A stretch of 64,000 nucleotides of DNA from Bifidobacterium reuteri DSM 23975 (GCF_000741695.1 NZ_JGZK01000006.1:186001-250000), one strand, 5' to 3'; positions 29,167 to 38,442 are shown, counted from the stretch's first letter. Made by a program: numbers and translations. The notes: generated by a model from the sequence alone, not told the origin.

Positions 29167-30654
29167 ATGGCTGATTTTTCACATATTCTTGCGACACGAC
29201 CGGATTTCGATGACGACGACCGCGAATGGCTGCATCACCTCGTGGCTGACTGGCAGGTGGTCGCCGATCTGAGTTTCGCGGACCTGCTGCTGCTGGTCCA
29301 GAACGGTGACGGCAAATATGTGGTCGCCGAGCAATGCCGCCCCTCGACGGTGATGACATTACGCGGTGAGGATGTGGTCGGTGACGTCATGCCCGACGAT
29401 ATGACCGGTGAGCTCGACGCCGCCATGCAGTCGAACGTGGTGTTCCGCTCCACCGTGCTTCGGTCCGTCGGCAAGGCAACGGTATGCAACGTGTATGCGC
29501 CGGTACGCCGCAACGGCAAGACGTTGGGCCTGGTGGTGCGGGAGACCAATATGGCCACGCGTGAATCCAACGGACGGTATGAATCCGAAAGCATCAACGC
29601 CGGCAAACAGCTCTATGAGATGATTCCACGCGGACAGTTCCCCTATCAGGATTCGGTGATGAGTCAGCGCCATATCGCCAGGGTCGCCGACGGCTTCATC
29701 ATCCTGACGTTCGACGGTGTGGTGCGCTATGCTTCCCCCAACGCCATCAGCTGCTTCAGAAGACTGGGCTTGCTCAGCACCATGCCTGGCCAGTATCTCA
29801 GCGAATTGGGCACCCAGCTGCTCAGAGAGAACGATCCGGTGCCGGAGACACTGCCGTTGGTGCTGTCAGGCAAGGCCGCAGTCGATTCCGAACTCAACGC
29901 GAACAGGTCGGCGGTGTCCATGCGGTCGTTGCCGCTGTACGACAACAATGGCAGGGTCGGCGCCATCATCCTGTGCCGCGATGTCACCGAGCTGCGTCGC
30001 CGTGAGAAGGAGCTGCAGACCAAGAACGCCACCATCTCCGAGATCCACCACCGCGTCAAGAACAATCTGCAGGCGGTATCGGCGTTGCTGAGGTTGCAGG
30101 CGCGCAAGACCAAGTCCGAAGAGGTGAAGAAGGAGCTTCAAGAGGCGCAGCGCCGTGTACAGACCATTGCTATGGTGCACGAGGGGTTGAGTCAGACCGC
30201 CGACGAGATCGTGGACTTCGACAAGGTGATCTCCAACTTGCTGCATATGGCCGTGGACCTGGCCACCATGAAGGATCAGGTGATCAATGTCAACTTTGTG
30301 GGTAAATTCGGCATGATGCCGGCACAGGACGCCACGCCGCTCTCCCTGGTGCTGACGGAACTCATCACGAACTCCGTGGAACATGGGTTCGAGGGGCGCA
30401 AGGAAGGCAGCATCATCATTTCGGTGGGACGTTCCGGCTCCAACCTCAATGTGGTGGTCGAGGATGACGGCACTGGTCTGGGCTCCGAGGAACAAGGCGG
30501 CATGGCACGGTCTTCCGGCTCCGGCTTGGGCACTCAGATCATCAATACGTTCGTGACCAATGATTTCGGGGGATCCGTGCATTGGGAGCCCCGCCGTGAA
30601 GGCGGCACGCGCGTGGTGCTCAATATGAAGCTGCGCGCCGCGCAGGATGAATGA
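29167..30654 (+). CDS. pdtaS: PdtaS-like cytosolic sensor histidine kinase
   Basis: A soluble kinase of 495 residues. An N-terminal GAF-like domain (about 1-160) is followed by a PAS domain (170-285) and a HisKA_2 dimerisation helix with EIHHRVKNNLQAVSALL (phosphoacceptor His294 or 295), then an HATPase domain with ELITNSVEHGFEG and DDGTGLG. This is the actinobacterial PdtaS design. The presumed partner, an ANTAR regulator, is at 60763, about 30 kb away, as PdtaS and PdtaR are also encoded apart in mycobacteria. TATGAT ends 7 bases before the ATG, suggesting a leaderless mRNA. Confidence 0.9.
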   Translation: MADFSHILATRPDFDDDDREWLHHLVADWQVVADLSFADLLLLVQNGDGKYVVAEQCRPSTVMTLRGEDVVGDVMPDDMTGELDAAMQSNVVFRSTVLRSVGKATVCNVYAPVRRNGKTLGLVVRETNMATRESNGRYESESINAGKQLYEMIPRGQFPYQDSVMSQRHIARVADGFIILTFDGVVRYASPNAISCFRRLGLLSTMPGQYLSELGTQLLRENDPVPETLPLVLSGKAAVDSELNANRSAVSMRSLPLYDNNGRVGAIILCRDVTELRRREKELQTKNATISEIHHRVKNNLQAVSALLRLQARKTKSEEVKKELQEAQRRVQTIAMVHEGLSQTADEIVDFDKVISNLLHMAVDLATMKDQVINVNFVGKFGMMPAQDATPLSLVLTELITNSVEHGFEGRKEGSIIISVGRSGSNLNVVVEDDGTGLGSEEQGGMARSSGSGLGTQIINTFVTNDFGGSVHWEPRREGGTRVVLNMKLRAAQDE

Positions 30655-30701
30655 TGAATGACGTTCGGTACGGTGTCAGGAGACGATGACACCTCCGATA
30701 C

Positions 30702-30733
30702 AGGAAAACCCTCCCGGTTGGGAGGGTTTTCCT
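30702..30733. terminator. Bidirectional terminator pdtaS/whiB
   Basis: AGGAAAACCCTCCC pairs perfectly with GGGAGGGTTTTCCT around GGTT. A- and T-runs on both sides let it stop both the kinase gene (plus) and the whiB-like gene (minus). Confidence 0.9.
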
Positions 30734-30749
30734 GACATTGCGCGAAAAA

Positions 30750-31028
30750 TCAGATCTGCATCTGCATGGCCTGCGAACGGCGGGCGCGCATGGCGCGACG
30801 CTTCAGAGCCCGGCGTTCATCCTCGCTCAAGCCGCCCCATACGCCGTAGTCCTGATTGGTGTCCAATGCGCACTTCAGACACGCGTCAATCACCTTGCAG
30901 GTGCGGCATACGGCCTTGGCCTCTTCGATCTGCTGATATGCTGCGCCGGTGTTGCCCACCGGGAAGAACAGTTCCGGATCCTTATCGCGACATGCGGCCT
31001 TGGCTCGCCAATCAAAAGCGCTGCTCAT
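30750..31028 (-). CDS. WhiB family iron-sulfur regulator (first copy)
   Basis: A 92-residue WhiB-like protein that probably binds a [4Fe-4S] cluster through Cys13, Cys41, Cys44 and Cys50 and contacts the principal sigma factor. The GVWGGLSEDERRALKRR turn and the basic tail for DNA contact are present. AAGGGAGG precedes the ATG, and a -10-like TAGTAT lies at 31078-31083 (minus strand). The promoter would sit inside the extended tail of the upstream ATPase fragment, which suggests that tail is recent. Confidence 0.93.
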   Translation of the reverse strand: MSSAFDWRAKAACRDKDPELFFPVGNTGAAYQQIEEAKAVCRTCKVIDACLKCALDTNQDYGVWGGLSEDERRALKRRAMRARRSQAMQMQI

Positions 31029-31040
31029 TGCTTGCCTCCC

Positions 31041-31706
31041 TTAAAAGCCACGTGGCTGATTGTTGTTCCTTGACTTCATACTAGGTAACCACGAACCGTA
31101 TTGTTTTTCAAGAGGTTTCACCCAGAAAGTACCGACTATTTCACGATGAGCACTGTACAAGCCGTGCCGAGGATCCCGTGATGAGCACTGTACAAGCCGT
31201 GCCGAGGATCCCGTGATGAGCACCGCTCTGCCGGGCGTGTCGATATCGTGTTGGGTCATGGTCGCGAGCAGCGGGGACGGGATGCCGGCCATCATATCGT
31301 TGGTCTTTTCGCCGCTGGGGAACACGATTCTGATGGAGCAGTGCTCAGGTATCCGGATGTGGCGCATGGATGACGCCGCGAACAGTACGGTGATGTTCGG
31401 GTCCGCCAATGCCTGCCGGAATCGCAGGGCCTGCTCTTCGGTGAGGAACGGGTCGAACAGTGGATCGGCATCGTCGACCAGCCATATCATCCGAGGCGGC
31501 TCAGGCGCAGGAACGTCGGCAAGGGCATGACTGATGACTCCGGCATGGCGTATGGTGCGTGTGCTCCAGACGCCATGTTCGCATCGGCTGATGCGTACCA
31601 TGATGCCGTCAATGGCTTGGCATTGGACGGCAAGGGCGTCGAGCAGGGTGCTCTTGCCCCTTCCGTGCCCTCCGATGATGCCGATATTGCCGCGGTTCAG
31701 AGGCAC
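31041..31706 (-). CDS. C-terminal ATPase fragment of EccC/EssC-like protein, probably broken off
   Basis: A 221-residue P-loop protein: Walker A GGHGRGKST (residues 12-20) and Walker B MIWLVDDADPLFD (about 72-84), resembling the last ATPase domain of EssC/EccC. The GTG start overlaps the previous gene by 10 bases. In this frame the preceding codons read ERCLVPLNRGNIGIIGG and continue well from FGIQDD of the previous gene, so a single-base loss probably split one gene. The last 30 codons come from the 35-bp tandem duplication at 31145-31214; with one copy the protein would stop after SARLVQCSS. Confidence 0.75.
   Translation of the reverse strand: MPLNRGNIGIIGGHGRGKSTLLDALAVQCQAIDGIMVRISRCEHGVWSTRTIRHAGVISHALADVPAPEPPRMIWLVDDADPLFDPFLTEEQALRFRQALADPNITVLFAASSMRHIRIPEHCSIRIVFPSGEKTNDMMAGIPSPLLATMTQHDIDTPGRAVLITGSSARLVQCSSRDPRHGLYSAHREIVGTFWVKPLEKQYGSWLPSMKSRNNNQPRGF
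31145..31223. repeat. 35-bp tandem duplication
   Basis: Bases 31145-31179 and 31180-31214 are identical. The first nine bases of the unit, GATGAGCAC, recur at 31215-31223, so slippage between nine-base direct repeats could have made the copy. As 35 is not a multiple of three, it shifts the frame of the minus-strand ATPase gene and removes its likely natural stop codon (complement at 31141-31143). Confidence 0.95.
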
Positions 31707-33064
31707 GAGGCATCGCTCAACGATATGCCGTCATCTTGGATGCCGAACCAGACATGTTCCTGGTCGGATCTGGACACGGAAGGTCGATTCGGCGAAATGT
31801 GCGAAGGCAGGGGAGCGGAGAACAGTGCCGGTGCCTGGTCCATGCCCATGAACCGTGCGGTCAGCATGATCTGCCGACGGATCCGTGTGAGGTTGTTCGC
31901 AGGCGAGCATCGCAGGGCGGTCACCAGCTCGGAATCATTGCAGTAGGCCGCGCCCGGCATCGTCGGACTGATGCGTGCGGCGCGGCCGTCTCCCAGCAGT
32001 TCCGATGATTGCATGTCATCGCGGACACGAAGGCATATGTTCACCGCCATATTCGCTTTCATGTCCGTGTTGACCTGCCCCAGAGGATTCTGTGTGCAAG
32101 CGATGAGATGCATGCCCAATGAACGCCCCAGGGAGGCGATGCGCACCAGTCGATTGATGTAATCCGGCAACTGGTCCTTCAGGGCGTGGAATTCATCGAT
32201 AACCACCATCAGCCGAGGCGGAGGGTGCGGTACATCATCGATATGCGAGGTGCGATACTCGGCTGTGAGCCGTTCCCGTCGTGTCAGTTCGGCTTCAAGG
32301 GCGCGCAACGCCCGTGCCGCATGGGGCAGATTCAGGTCGCAGACACTGCCCACGCTGTGCGGCAGCTGCTCGAGATCCCTGAATGCGGAACCGCCCTTGA
32401 AATCAAGGAATACAAAATTCAGCCGGTCCGGTCCGTTGTAGGTGGCCAGCGCAAGACACCAGCTCTGCAGCAACACCGATTTGCCTGAGCCGGTGGTCCC
32501 CGCGACAAGAGCGTGCGGTCCGGACCGGCACAGATCCAGACGATACGGTTCGTTGCCCGCCGCCATGCCTATCGGCACATTCCATTGAGCGGATGCGAGC
32601 CAGCGATGCACCATGGTCCGCCATGGCGTCGTCCCGAGATCGAGCAGTTGCTCCAGAGCGATGCCGTCGATGTCGGGGAATGCAGGGATGGCGGGTATGG
32701 CGGAAGACTCGGCAGGGGTGCATGCGTCGGAACCTTCTGCATGGATGTGCGTCGCGGATCCGAACATGTGCGGGGAATCCGTGGCGGCACCGGCATGCTG
32801 ACGGAATGAAGGCGAGGCAATCAGCAATGATGCCAGACACCCGAATGCGCCGGGAAGGATCATGAGCGCATACATCCATTGCCCTTGGACCATCATGACG
32901 ACGACCATCATAAGCTGTGCCGCTAGGGGCGCTGCCATGGCGCAGACCATGATATAAGGCCGCGCCATGACCATTCGCCGGACGGTGCGTGTGCGGCGTC
33001 GCTGCCGGTTGCGGGTATGGCCCATATGCGCCGATGGGCCGTAATGTGATCTGGTGCGTGCCAT
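31697..33064 (-). CDS. FtsK/SpoIIIE domain protein, EccC/EssC-like, probably frameshifted
   Basis: A membrane-anchored ATPase, 455 residues. Two membrane helices (about 37-59 and 63-84) precede a linker and an FtsK domain with VPIGMAAG, GPHALVAGTTGSGKSVLLQSW (Walker A 189-196), VFLDFKGGSAFRDLEQLPHSVG and RLMVVIDEFHAL. These segments match type VII secretion coupling ATPases more closely than DNA-pumping FtsK. It ends abruptly just after HVWFGIQDD, where the next ATPase domain would start. No WXG100, EccB or EccD gene is nearby, so its function is open; it may be a pseudogene. Confidence 0.82.
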   Translation of the reverse strand: MARTRSHYGPSAHMGHTRNRQRRRTRTVRRMVMARPYIMVCAMAAPLAAQLMMVVVMMVQGQWMYALMILPGAFGCLASLLIASPSFRQHAGAATDSPHMFGSATHIHAEGSDACTPAESSAIPAIPAFPDIDGIALEQLLDLGTTPWRTMVHRWLASAQWNVPIGMAAGNEPYRLDLCRSGPHALVAGTTGSGKSVLLQSWCLALATYNGPDRLNFVFLDFKGGSAFRDLEQLPHSVGSVCDLNLPHAARALRALEAELTRRERLTAEYRTSHIDDVPHPPPRLMVVIDEFHALKDQLPDYINRLVRIASLGRSLGMHLIACTQNPLGQVNTDMKANMAVNICLRVRDDMQSSELLGDGRAARISPTMPGAAYCNDSELVTALRCSPANNLTRIRRQIMLTARFMGMDQAPALFSAPLPSHISPNRPSVSRSDQEHVWFGIQDDGISLSDASCL

Positions 33065-33230
33065 GCATCCAGCGTGAAGGACGTCTGGGCATATCCGCAA
33101 GCCGAAACGGGTTATGTGGTTCTAGCTTGCGGAGTTATCCACAATGGCTGCATGGGCGTGCCAGCAAGGGTCTGTGGCAAGGAACGGCGCGATGACGGAT
33201 GACGCTGATGACGTCCGAATCCGCACCGCC

Positions 33231-34637
33231 TCAGCCTTCGGCAAGCGTACCGACCACTCCACTGGCATGCGTGCCGGCAGCCAGCTCCGAGAACAAGGCG
33301 GTGTTCCTCTCATCGTCCAGCAGCACCGATGATCCGACGCCATCCACGTAATAATCAGGGTCGGTCCAATACACACTGCCGGAAATACCGTGCGATCCGG
33401 TCGAGTCCTTGAAAGCGAGAGCCATGTTGAACAGGCTCAACGGCGAGGCCTGTTCGTCGACGGTCAACGCGCTGAGACCTGCTTCGCCAACGGCCATCAC
33501 TGTTGCCGGATTGGACAGGGTCTCCCCGCTGGAGGCTTTCTTGATGATGGCTGCGATCACCTGACGCTGACGCACGTTGCGGCCGAAATCGCCATTGGCG
33601 TCGGCGTATCGCATGCGCGAGAACGCCAATGCCACGCCGCCGTCGGCATGATGGCACCCGGCCTGCCAGTTGAGCCCTGAATCCGGGTCCTGAACATCCT
33701 GGTCATAGCACAGGTCAATGCCGCCGAGGGCGTCCACCACCTGCTGCAGTCCGCCGAACTTGATCTGCGCCACATGGTCGATCTTCTGGCCGGTGATGTC
33801 CTCGACCTGTGCGACCAGCGTTTTGCGTCCCAGCAGCTGTGAGACGGCGTTGATCTTCATGTACTGGTCATCCACTTGCATCAGGGAGTCACGCGGAATG
33901 GAAATCAGTGAACTGGGGCCGCTCTTGGGTTTGGTGAGCACCAGAATCGTATCGGTTCGATATCCGGTGACGTCGCTTGATCCATCACGTTCGTCGGAAC
34001 CCAATATCAGCCATGTCGAGGCAGGGGTATCGGCATGATTGGTCAGATAGTCCGTTTTGTTCAGGCGGCCGTCCACCCAATGCCATGCGCCGAACACTGC
34101 CAATGCCAGAGCCGACAGGATGATGGCGATTGCATAGAGTGCGATGCGTCCGGCACGATGCCGCTTCGCCGGGGGACGTACGGCTGCGGATGCCGCAGAT
34201 GGTTGCGTGAATGCCGCAAACCGCTGTTGCGAATCAGACCGGGAACGGCCGTTCGCGGACAACGCCGGCGATGCCGGTCGGGATGCATTCTGGGATGAGC
34301 CGGAGGAGCGACGCGCGCGCGTCGGGGAGCCGCTGCGCGGGTCCGCCGTCCGGGCGGTAGACCCTGATGACTGCCGTCTTCCGGTATCGGGGGAGAAGCT
34401 GGGCGGAACGGCGGCAGGGCCCGCCGAACCTGCCGCCGTTCCGGATCGCCGCGATGCCGACGGCGCAAACGATGCCGGGGCGGATATGGGGCGCTGCAGA
34501 TGATACTGCGGCAGCGGCGCCTGCGAAGGTGTGGAGGAGCTGGGAATCTGGCCCGACGGCCTGGTTCGGCGGCCCGCGGGAGGGGCGAAGCTTGGCGGAT
34601 TGACGTGCTGCCCCGCTTCACCTGATTCCTGCGTCAT
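33231..34637 (-). CDS. LytR-CpsA-Psr (LCP) family protein
   Basis: A probable enzyme that attaches glycopolymers to peptidoglycan at the outer face of the membrane. It has 468 residues from the ATG at 34637, which has AGGAGG 7 bases upstream. Residues 1-160 are Ser/Pro/Arg-rich and disordered, one membrane helix lies at about 165-187, and the LCP domain follows (RTDTILVLTKP, LISIPRDSLMQV, DHVAQIKFGGLQQVVDALGGIDLC, LAFSRMRYADANGDFGRNVRQRQVI). The conserved Arg/Asp residues of the pyrophosphate site are present. It is upstream of the EccC-like gene on the same strand. Confidence 0.92.
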   Translation of the reverse strand: MTQESGEAGQHVNPPSFAPPAGRRTRPSGQIPSSSTPSQAPLPQYHLQRPISAPASFAPSASRRSGTAAGSAGPAAVPPSFSPDTGRRQSSGSTARTADPRSGSPTRARRSSGSSQNASRPASPALSANGRSRSDSQQRFAAFTQPSAASAAVRPPAKRHRAGRIALYAIAIILSALALAVFGAWHWVDGRLNKTDYLTNHADTPASTWLILGSDERDGSSDVTGYRTDTILVLTKPKSGPSSLISIPRDSLMQVDDQYMKINAVSQLLGRKTLVAQVEDITGQKIDHVAQIKFGGLQQVVDALGGIDLCYDQDVQDPDSGLNWQAGCHHADGGVALAFSRMRYADANGDFGRNVRQRQVIAAIIKKASSGETLSNPATVMAVGEAGLSALTVDEQASPLSLFNMALAFKDSTGSHGISGSVYWTDPDYYVDGVGSSVLLDDERNTALFSELAAGTHASGVVGTLAEG

Positions 34638-34850
34638 GCAAAATCCTCCTGATGTTGTCACGTGTCTGTTGACACTTTGGCACAGCTCATGCCTGTGTCG
34701 GCGGGGGGATGTCGTTCCTCCCCAGTAACGGCACATACATGGTTTATCCGACGATGGCGGACGAATGATGTGGTGTCTATTCGCTCGCCGCAGGCACATG
34801 TTCTTATAGCACATCATTGGGTGAATACAGGTATTGACACGAGATGGAAT

Positions 34851-34880
34851 TTGACAAAACGCGAGTATCATGTGTGTAAT
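34851..34880 (+). promoter_or_regulatory. Promoter of second whiB-like gene
   Basis: TTGACA (34851-34856), 18-base spacer and TGTAAT (34875-34880): close to the sigma-70 consensus, 37 bases before the ATG. Confidence 0.65.
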
Positions 34881-34917
34881 TTAGGCGTATGAAAAAATCA
34901 GGGGCAGGGAGGATCGC

Positions 34918-35217
34918 ATGTGGGGTGTGATCGACGATTCCTCCGATGAGCCGATGCAGAATCTGTGGGGACTGTTCCGACCTGATGGCGATGTCTCTTG
35001 GCAGCACAAAGCGTTGTGTGCGCAGACCGATCCTGAGGCATTCTTTCCGGAAAAAGGCGGCTCCACGCGTGATGCCAAGCGCGTATGTGCCAAATGTGAG
35101 GTGCGCGAGCAGTGCCTGAAGTGGGCCATCGAGCATGATGAGCGGTTCGGCATTTGGGGTGGCATGAGCGAGCGCGAACGCCGTCGGTATAAAAAGGAGC
35201 ATAGGGAGCAGGCGTAG
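34918..35217 (+). CDS. WhiB family iron-sulfur regulator (second copy, WhiB2-like)
   Basis: A 99-residue WhiB-like protein with cluster ligands Cys34, Cys57, Cys60 and Cys66 and the GIWGGMSERERRRYKKEHRE turn and basic tail. It has a longer N-terminus than the copy at 30750. GGGAGGA precedes the ATG. Lying directly before a membrane glycosyltransferase gene, and in a region also containing a zincin-like gene, it resembles the WhiB2/WhmD neighbourhood of actinobacteria, where the protein affects septation. Confidence 0.93.
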   Translation: MWGVIDDSSDEPMQNLWGLFRPDGDVSWQHKALCAQTDPEAFFPEKGGSTRDAKRVCAKCEVREQCLKWAIEHDERFGIWGGMSERERRRYKKEHREQA

Positions 35218-35340
35218 GCGTATATATGGTTCACGCCATGTGCCACATGGGCCTGCGGGAAACATGAGGCCTATGCCGAACGCGTGTAGGGACGTGTGTG
35301 CACACGGCCCTTTCAAGGTTGTTGCGTACACTGGGGGTTT

Positions 35341-38300
35341 ATGAGTCCAACAGCGAATGACGATATCCATAATGCATTGGCCAATGCCATGGCTGCGCGA
35401 CCATACACGCATCGACAGGATGTGGATGCCGGGGTGGCGGCCGTGGTCACGGTGGAGGATGACACGCGGTTTCTTGAGGCGACTCTTCATTCGCTGCTGA
35501 TTCAGAGCGTATTGCCTGGTGTCATTGTTATCGCGGATGCCACCGGACGCACTGGCCAGTCGTTGAAGACCTCGTTTGAGGTGATTCCATCGCCTTCGGG
35601 CCCTGTGATCGAAGTGCCGCAGGCGAAACAGGTGAGCATCCAGATTGTGAAGGCCAATGGGGCCCGTTCCTTCGGCGATGCGGTGAGCAAAGCCGTCAAA
35701 GCCGCGGAGCTGGGTGTTTCGACGCGCGCCTTGTGGCTGCTCCATGACGATTCACGTCCGTCGGACGCCGTGTGCCTGGAGCATCTGCTGGAAGCCTGGC
35801 GCAACACGCCCGGGGCGAGCATCCTGGGATGCAAGCAGTGCGATTGGGAAGGCGGGCATCTGCATGACGTCGGCATGTATGCCGGCTCGCATGCCGTGCA
35901 TTCCCTGGTGGTGGATGGCGAACCAGACCAGGAGCAATATGATGGCCGTCGGGATGTGTTCGCGGTATCCCTGGCTGGTGCTCTGGTGTCTTTTGACGAA
36001 TACAAACGGTTCGGCATCAACCCGTGGCACACCACGTACGGCGAATCGATCGATTTTTGCCGTCGTATTTGTCTAGGCGGCGGGCGTGTGGTCGTTGTGC
36101 CGCAAGCGGAGATCGCGCATCGTCGTGCACGGTTCGAGGGTATCCGCACGCGCGGAGGCGAACCATTGGAACATGCGCGTACCCGCGGCCCTGTCATGGG
36201 CGTGGCGCGCACACAGCAACGTTATCTGTATACCGATGTCGGCATGTCGTTGTGGATTGTGTTGTGGCTGTGGCGTCTGATACGGGGTTTCGGTATGGCC
36301 ATCGCCATGCTGTTCCGCAAGAAGCCGTATGAGGCTTTAGTCCAGCTGTGTCTGCCGTGGCTCGCGTTGACCGCCATTCCGGGAGCGGTCCGTTCCCGGA
36401 GACTGGTCTCCCGGCAGAGTAGCGTGTCCATGGCTTCGCTTCGCGTCTTACAGGCCGATCGCAGGCAGATCAAGCAGTTCCACGACCGCCGTGACGCCTT
36501 TGAGGCCCAGAAGAACATGATGCTGCTCAGCCCATTGGAACGCGCGCATCTGCGGATTCGTCTGGCTCAACGGTGGGCTGCTGCTGCAGGCATGGCCTTG
36601 GTGTGTTTCCTGACTGTCATGGTGGCGTATTGGCCGGTATTCAGACAGGTGATCTCGGACGGCTCGTTGGCTTCGAATCGGCTGCTGCCCACTGGCGCCA
36701 GCTTCCGTCAGCTGGTCCAGTCCGCCACGACGCCGTGGGTGTTCGGTTCGGGATCGGGTGTTCCCGCGCCTCCCACGCCGTGGCTGTTGGTGCTGATGGC
36801 GGTTTCGGTCGTGACCGCCGGCCATGTGGCTGCGGCCCTGTCGGTCATACTGTTCACCGCGGCGCCGTTGAGCGCACTTTCGTTCTGGGCGTTGGCCGGC
36901 ATCTTCACCCGGTCCGATGCGGTTCGTGTCCTGGGCGGATTGCTGTGGGCCTCAACCGGCGTGATGTTCGGATGGTATGCGCAGGCGAATATGCCGATGC
37001 TCACGGTTCTGGTGTTTTTGCCTGCAGCGTTCGCCTTCGTGTTCCGCGCGGTGGGCATGTACCATACCGAGGATCCGTTGAAGCCGCACACGTCCGTGCA
37101 GGCGGCCGCCATCTCGGCGTTGTGCTTTGTGCCGGTCATCGCTGCGGAACCGCAATTGCTGCTGGCGTTGGTCGTCGCATTCGTCGCGTTCCTGCTGTTC
37201 GTCAAACGCAAACGTCTGGCGCTGCTGCTCATTCCGGTGCCTGCGGCCTTCGCCGTGGCCCCGACTCTGGTCAATTCGATTCGATATGCGCATGAAGGTG
37301 CGTGGCGTCAGGTGTTCGGCGACATCATGGTGCCGACCACTGCGGCGAATGGGTCGCCCGCCGCACTGAGCCTGTTCTCTTCGACGCAGCGTGCGCTGGG
37401 ATGGGACCCCATGTCCGGAAAGCCGGCTGATATCGCGTTGGCCGCCCTGTTCATCGTCGTCACGCTGTTGGCCGTCATCGCACTGGTGCTGCCGTTCGCC
37501 TTGCGGACATCCCGCCTGATGTGGGTGCTCGTCGTCTGCGGTGCCGCGCTGGCCATGGTGTCCAGCCGCATCGCCATCGCGGTGGATGCCGATGGCGTAG
37601 TGGCGGGCTCTGCCGAGCCTGGTATCATACTGATGATCATGGGCTTCCTCTCATGCGCCTGCCTGGTCGCGGGCGGCGCCGTGAAACGGTTCCATCCGTT
37701 GCATGTCTCCGCCGAGCATCTTGATGCGCGATACGATGCCGGCCGTGTTGGACGATATGTGGTGGCCGGGCGTCTCGTACTCGCTGTGGTGCTTGCTGCG
37801 TGTGTGGTGATTCAATGTTGGTATGGCTTCGAACGCCATAGTGATGAGGGGCTTGAGATGTCCCGATCGGGCCTTCCCATGGTGACCGTCGATTATCTGG
37901 CATCCGGTGCCGACCATCGTGTACTGGCCATCAGCGCGCCGACCCGTAACTCCATCGATTATTCGGTGATGCGTACCTCGAGGGGTGATCTTATCGACAG
38001 TTCGCCGATCACCCGAGTCCGGTTGCTTGACGGCTCCCACGATGACATCGACACGAAACTCGCCCAAGCGGGTGCGTCATTGCTTGCCAATCCTGATGCC
38101 CAGGCCATCCAGACGATCAGCGACCTCGGTTTTGGCGGCATCTACGTGGCTGCCAACGGACAGGCGGAAACGGCAGGTTCCCCCTATGAGCAACTGAGCG
38201 CCAACATCGCCGCATCCAATGGCACCCAGTCATTGGTCGCCACGGAACAGGGCAGCTATTATCGTCTGACTCTGCAGAACACCGACACGCAGAACGTGGA

Positions 38301-38442
38301 TACATCCTGGCAAAGACGAACGCAGCAAAGCGTCTGGCGCCATGCGTGGCTCATTTGTCTCGGTGTGATTATGGTCATCTATTGCCTGGTCGCTGTTCCG
38401 AGGAGGAAACTGTCGTCCGGATTGGAGGAGGAAGCAGCATGA
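35341..38442 (+). CDS. Large membrane glycosyltransferase, GT2 family
   Basis: A 1033-residue envelope enzyme. The GT2 domain (residues about 20-290) shows AAVVTVEDDTRFLEATLHSLL, LWLLHDDSRPS (the DD motif) and GALVSFDEYKRFG. Then come about a dozen membrane helices (from about 300, with the bulk in 415-840) and an external C-terminal domain before a final helix. Such fused proteins occur in actinobacteria next to DUF5719 genes and probably build a cell-wall glycan. TACACT at 35327-35332 and GGGGG precede the ATG. The stop overlaps the next gene (ATGA). Confidence 0.88.
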   Translation: MSPTANDDIHNALANAMAARPYTHRQDVDAGVAAVVTVEDDTRFLEATLHSLLIQSVLPGVIVIADATGRTGQSLKTSFEVIPSPSGPVIEVPQAKQVSIQIVKANGARSFGDAVSKAVKAAELGVSTRALWLLHDDSRPSDAVCLEHLLEAWRNTPGASILGCKQCDWEGGHLHDVGMYAGSHAVHSLVVDGEPDQEQYDGRRDVFAVSLAGALVSFDEYKRFGINPWHTTYGESIDFCRRICLGGGRVVVVPQAEIAHRRARFEGIRTRGGEPLEHARTRGPVMGVARTQQRYLYTDVGMSLWIVLWLWRLIRGFGMAIAMLFRKKPYEALVQLCLPWLALTAIPGAVRSRRLVSRQSSVSMASLRVLQADRRQIKQFHDRRDAFEAQKNMMLLSPLERAHLRIRLAQRWAAAAGMALVCFLTVMVAYWPVFRQVISDGSLASNRLLPTGASFRQLVQSATTPWVFGSGSGVPAPPTPWLLVLMAVSVVTAGHVAAALSVILFTAAPLSALSFWALAGIFTRSDAVRVLGGLLWASTGVMFGWYAQANMPMLTVLVFLPAAFAFVFRAVGMYHTEDPLKPHTSVQAAAISALCFVPVIAAEPQLLLALVVAFVAFLLFVKRKRLALLLIPVPAAFAVAPTLVNSIRYAHEGAWRQVFGDIMVPTTAANGSPAALSLFSSTQRALGWDPMSGKPADIALAALFIVVTLLAVIALVLPFALRTSRLMWVLVVCGAALAMVSSRIAIAVDADGVVAGSAEPGIILMIMGFLSCACLVAGGAVKRFHPLHVSAEHLDARYDAGRVGRYVVAGRLVLAVVLAACVVIQCWYGFERHSDEGLEMSRSGLPMVTVDYLASGADHRVLAISAPTRNSIDYSVMRTSRGDLIDSSPITRVRLLDGSHDDIDTKLAQAGASLLANPDAQAIQTISDLGFGGIYVAANGQAETAGSPYEQLSANIAASNGTQSLVATEQGSYYRLTLQNTDTQNVDTSWQRRTQQSVWRHAWLICLGVIMVIYCLVAVPRRKLSSGLEEEAA

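Noticed and set aside
31697-31730. Programmed -1 ribosomal frameshift joining the two ATPase parts
   Set aside because: No slippery heptamer or stimulatory stem is evident at the junction; a simple base loss explains it better, particularly with a second lesion at the 3' end.
30750-35217. Complete type VII secretion system
   Set aside because: Only one coupling-ATPase-like gene is present; no WXG100, EccB, EccD, EccE or mycosin genes were found in the window.
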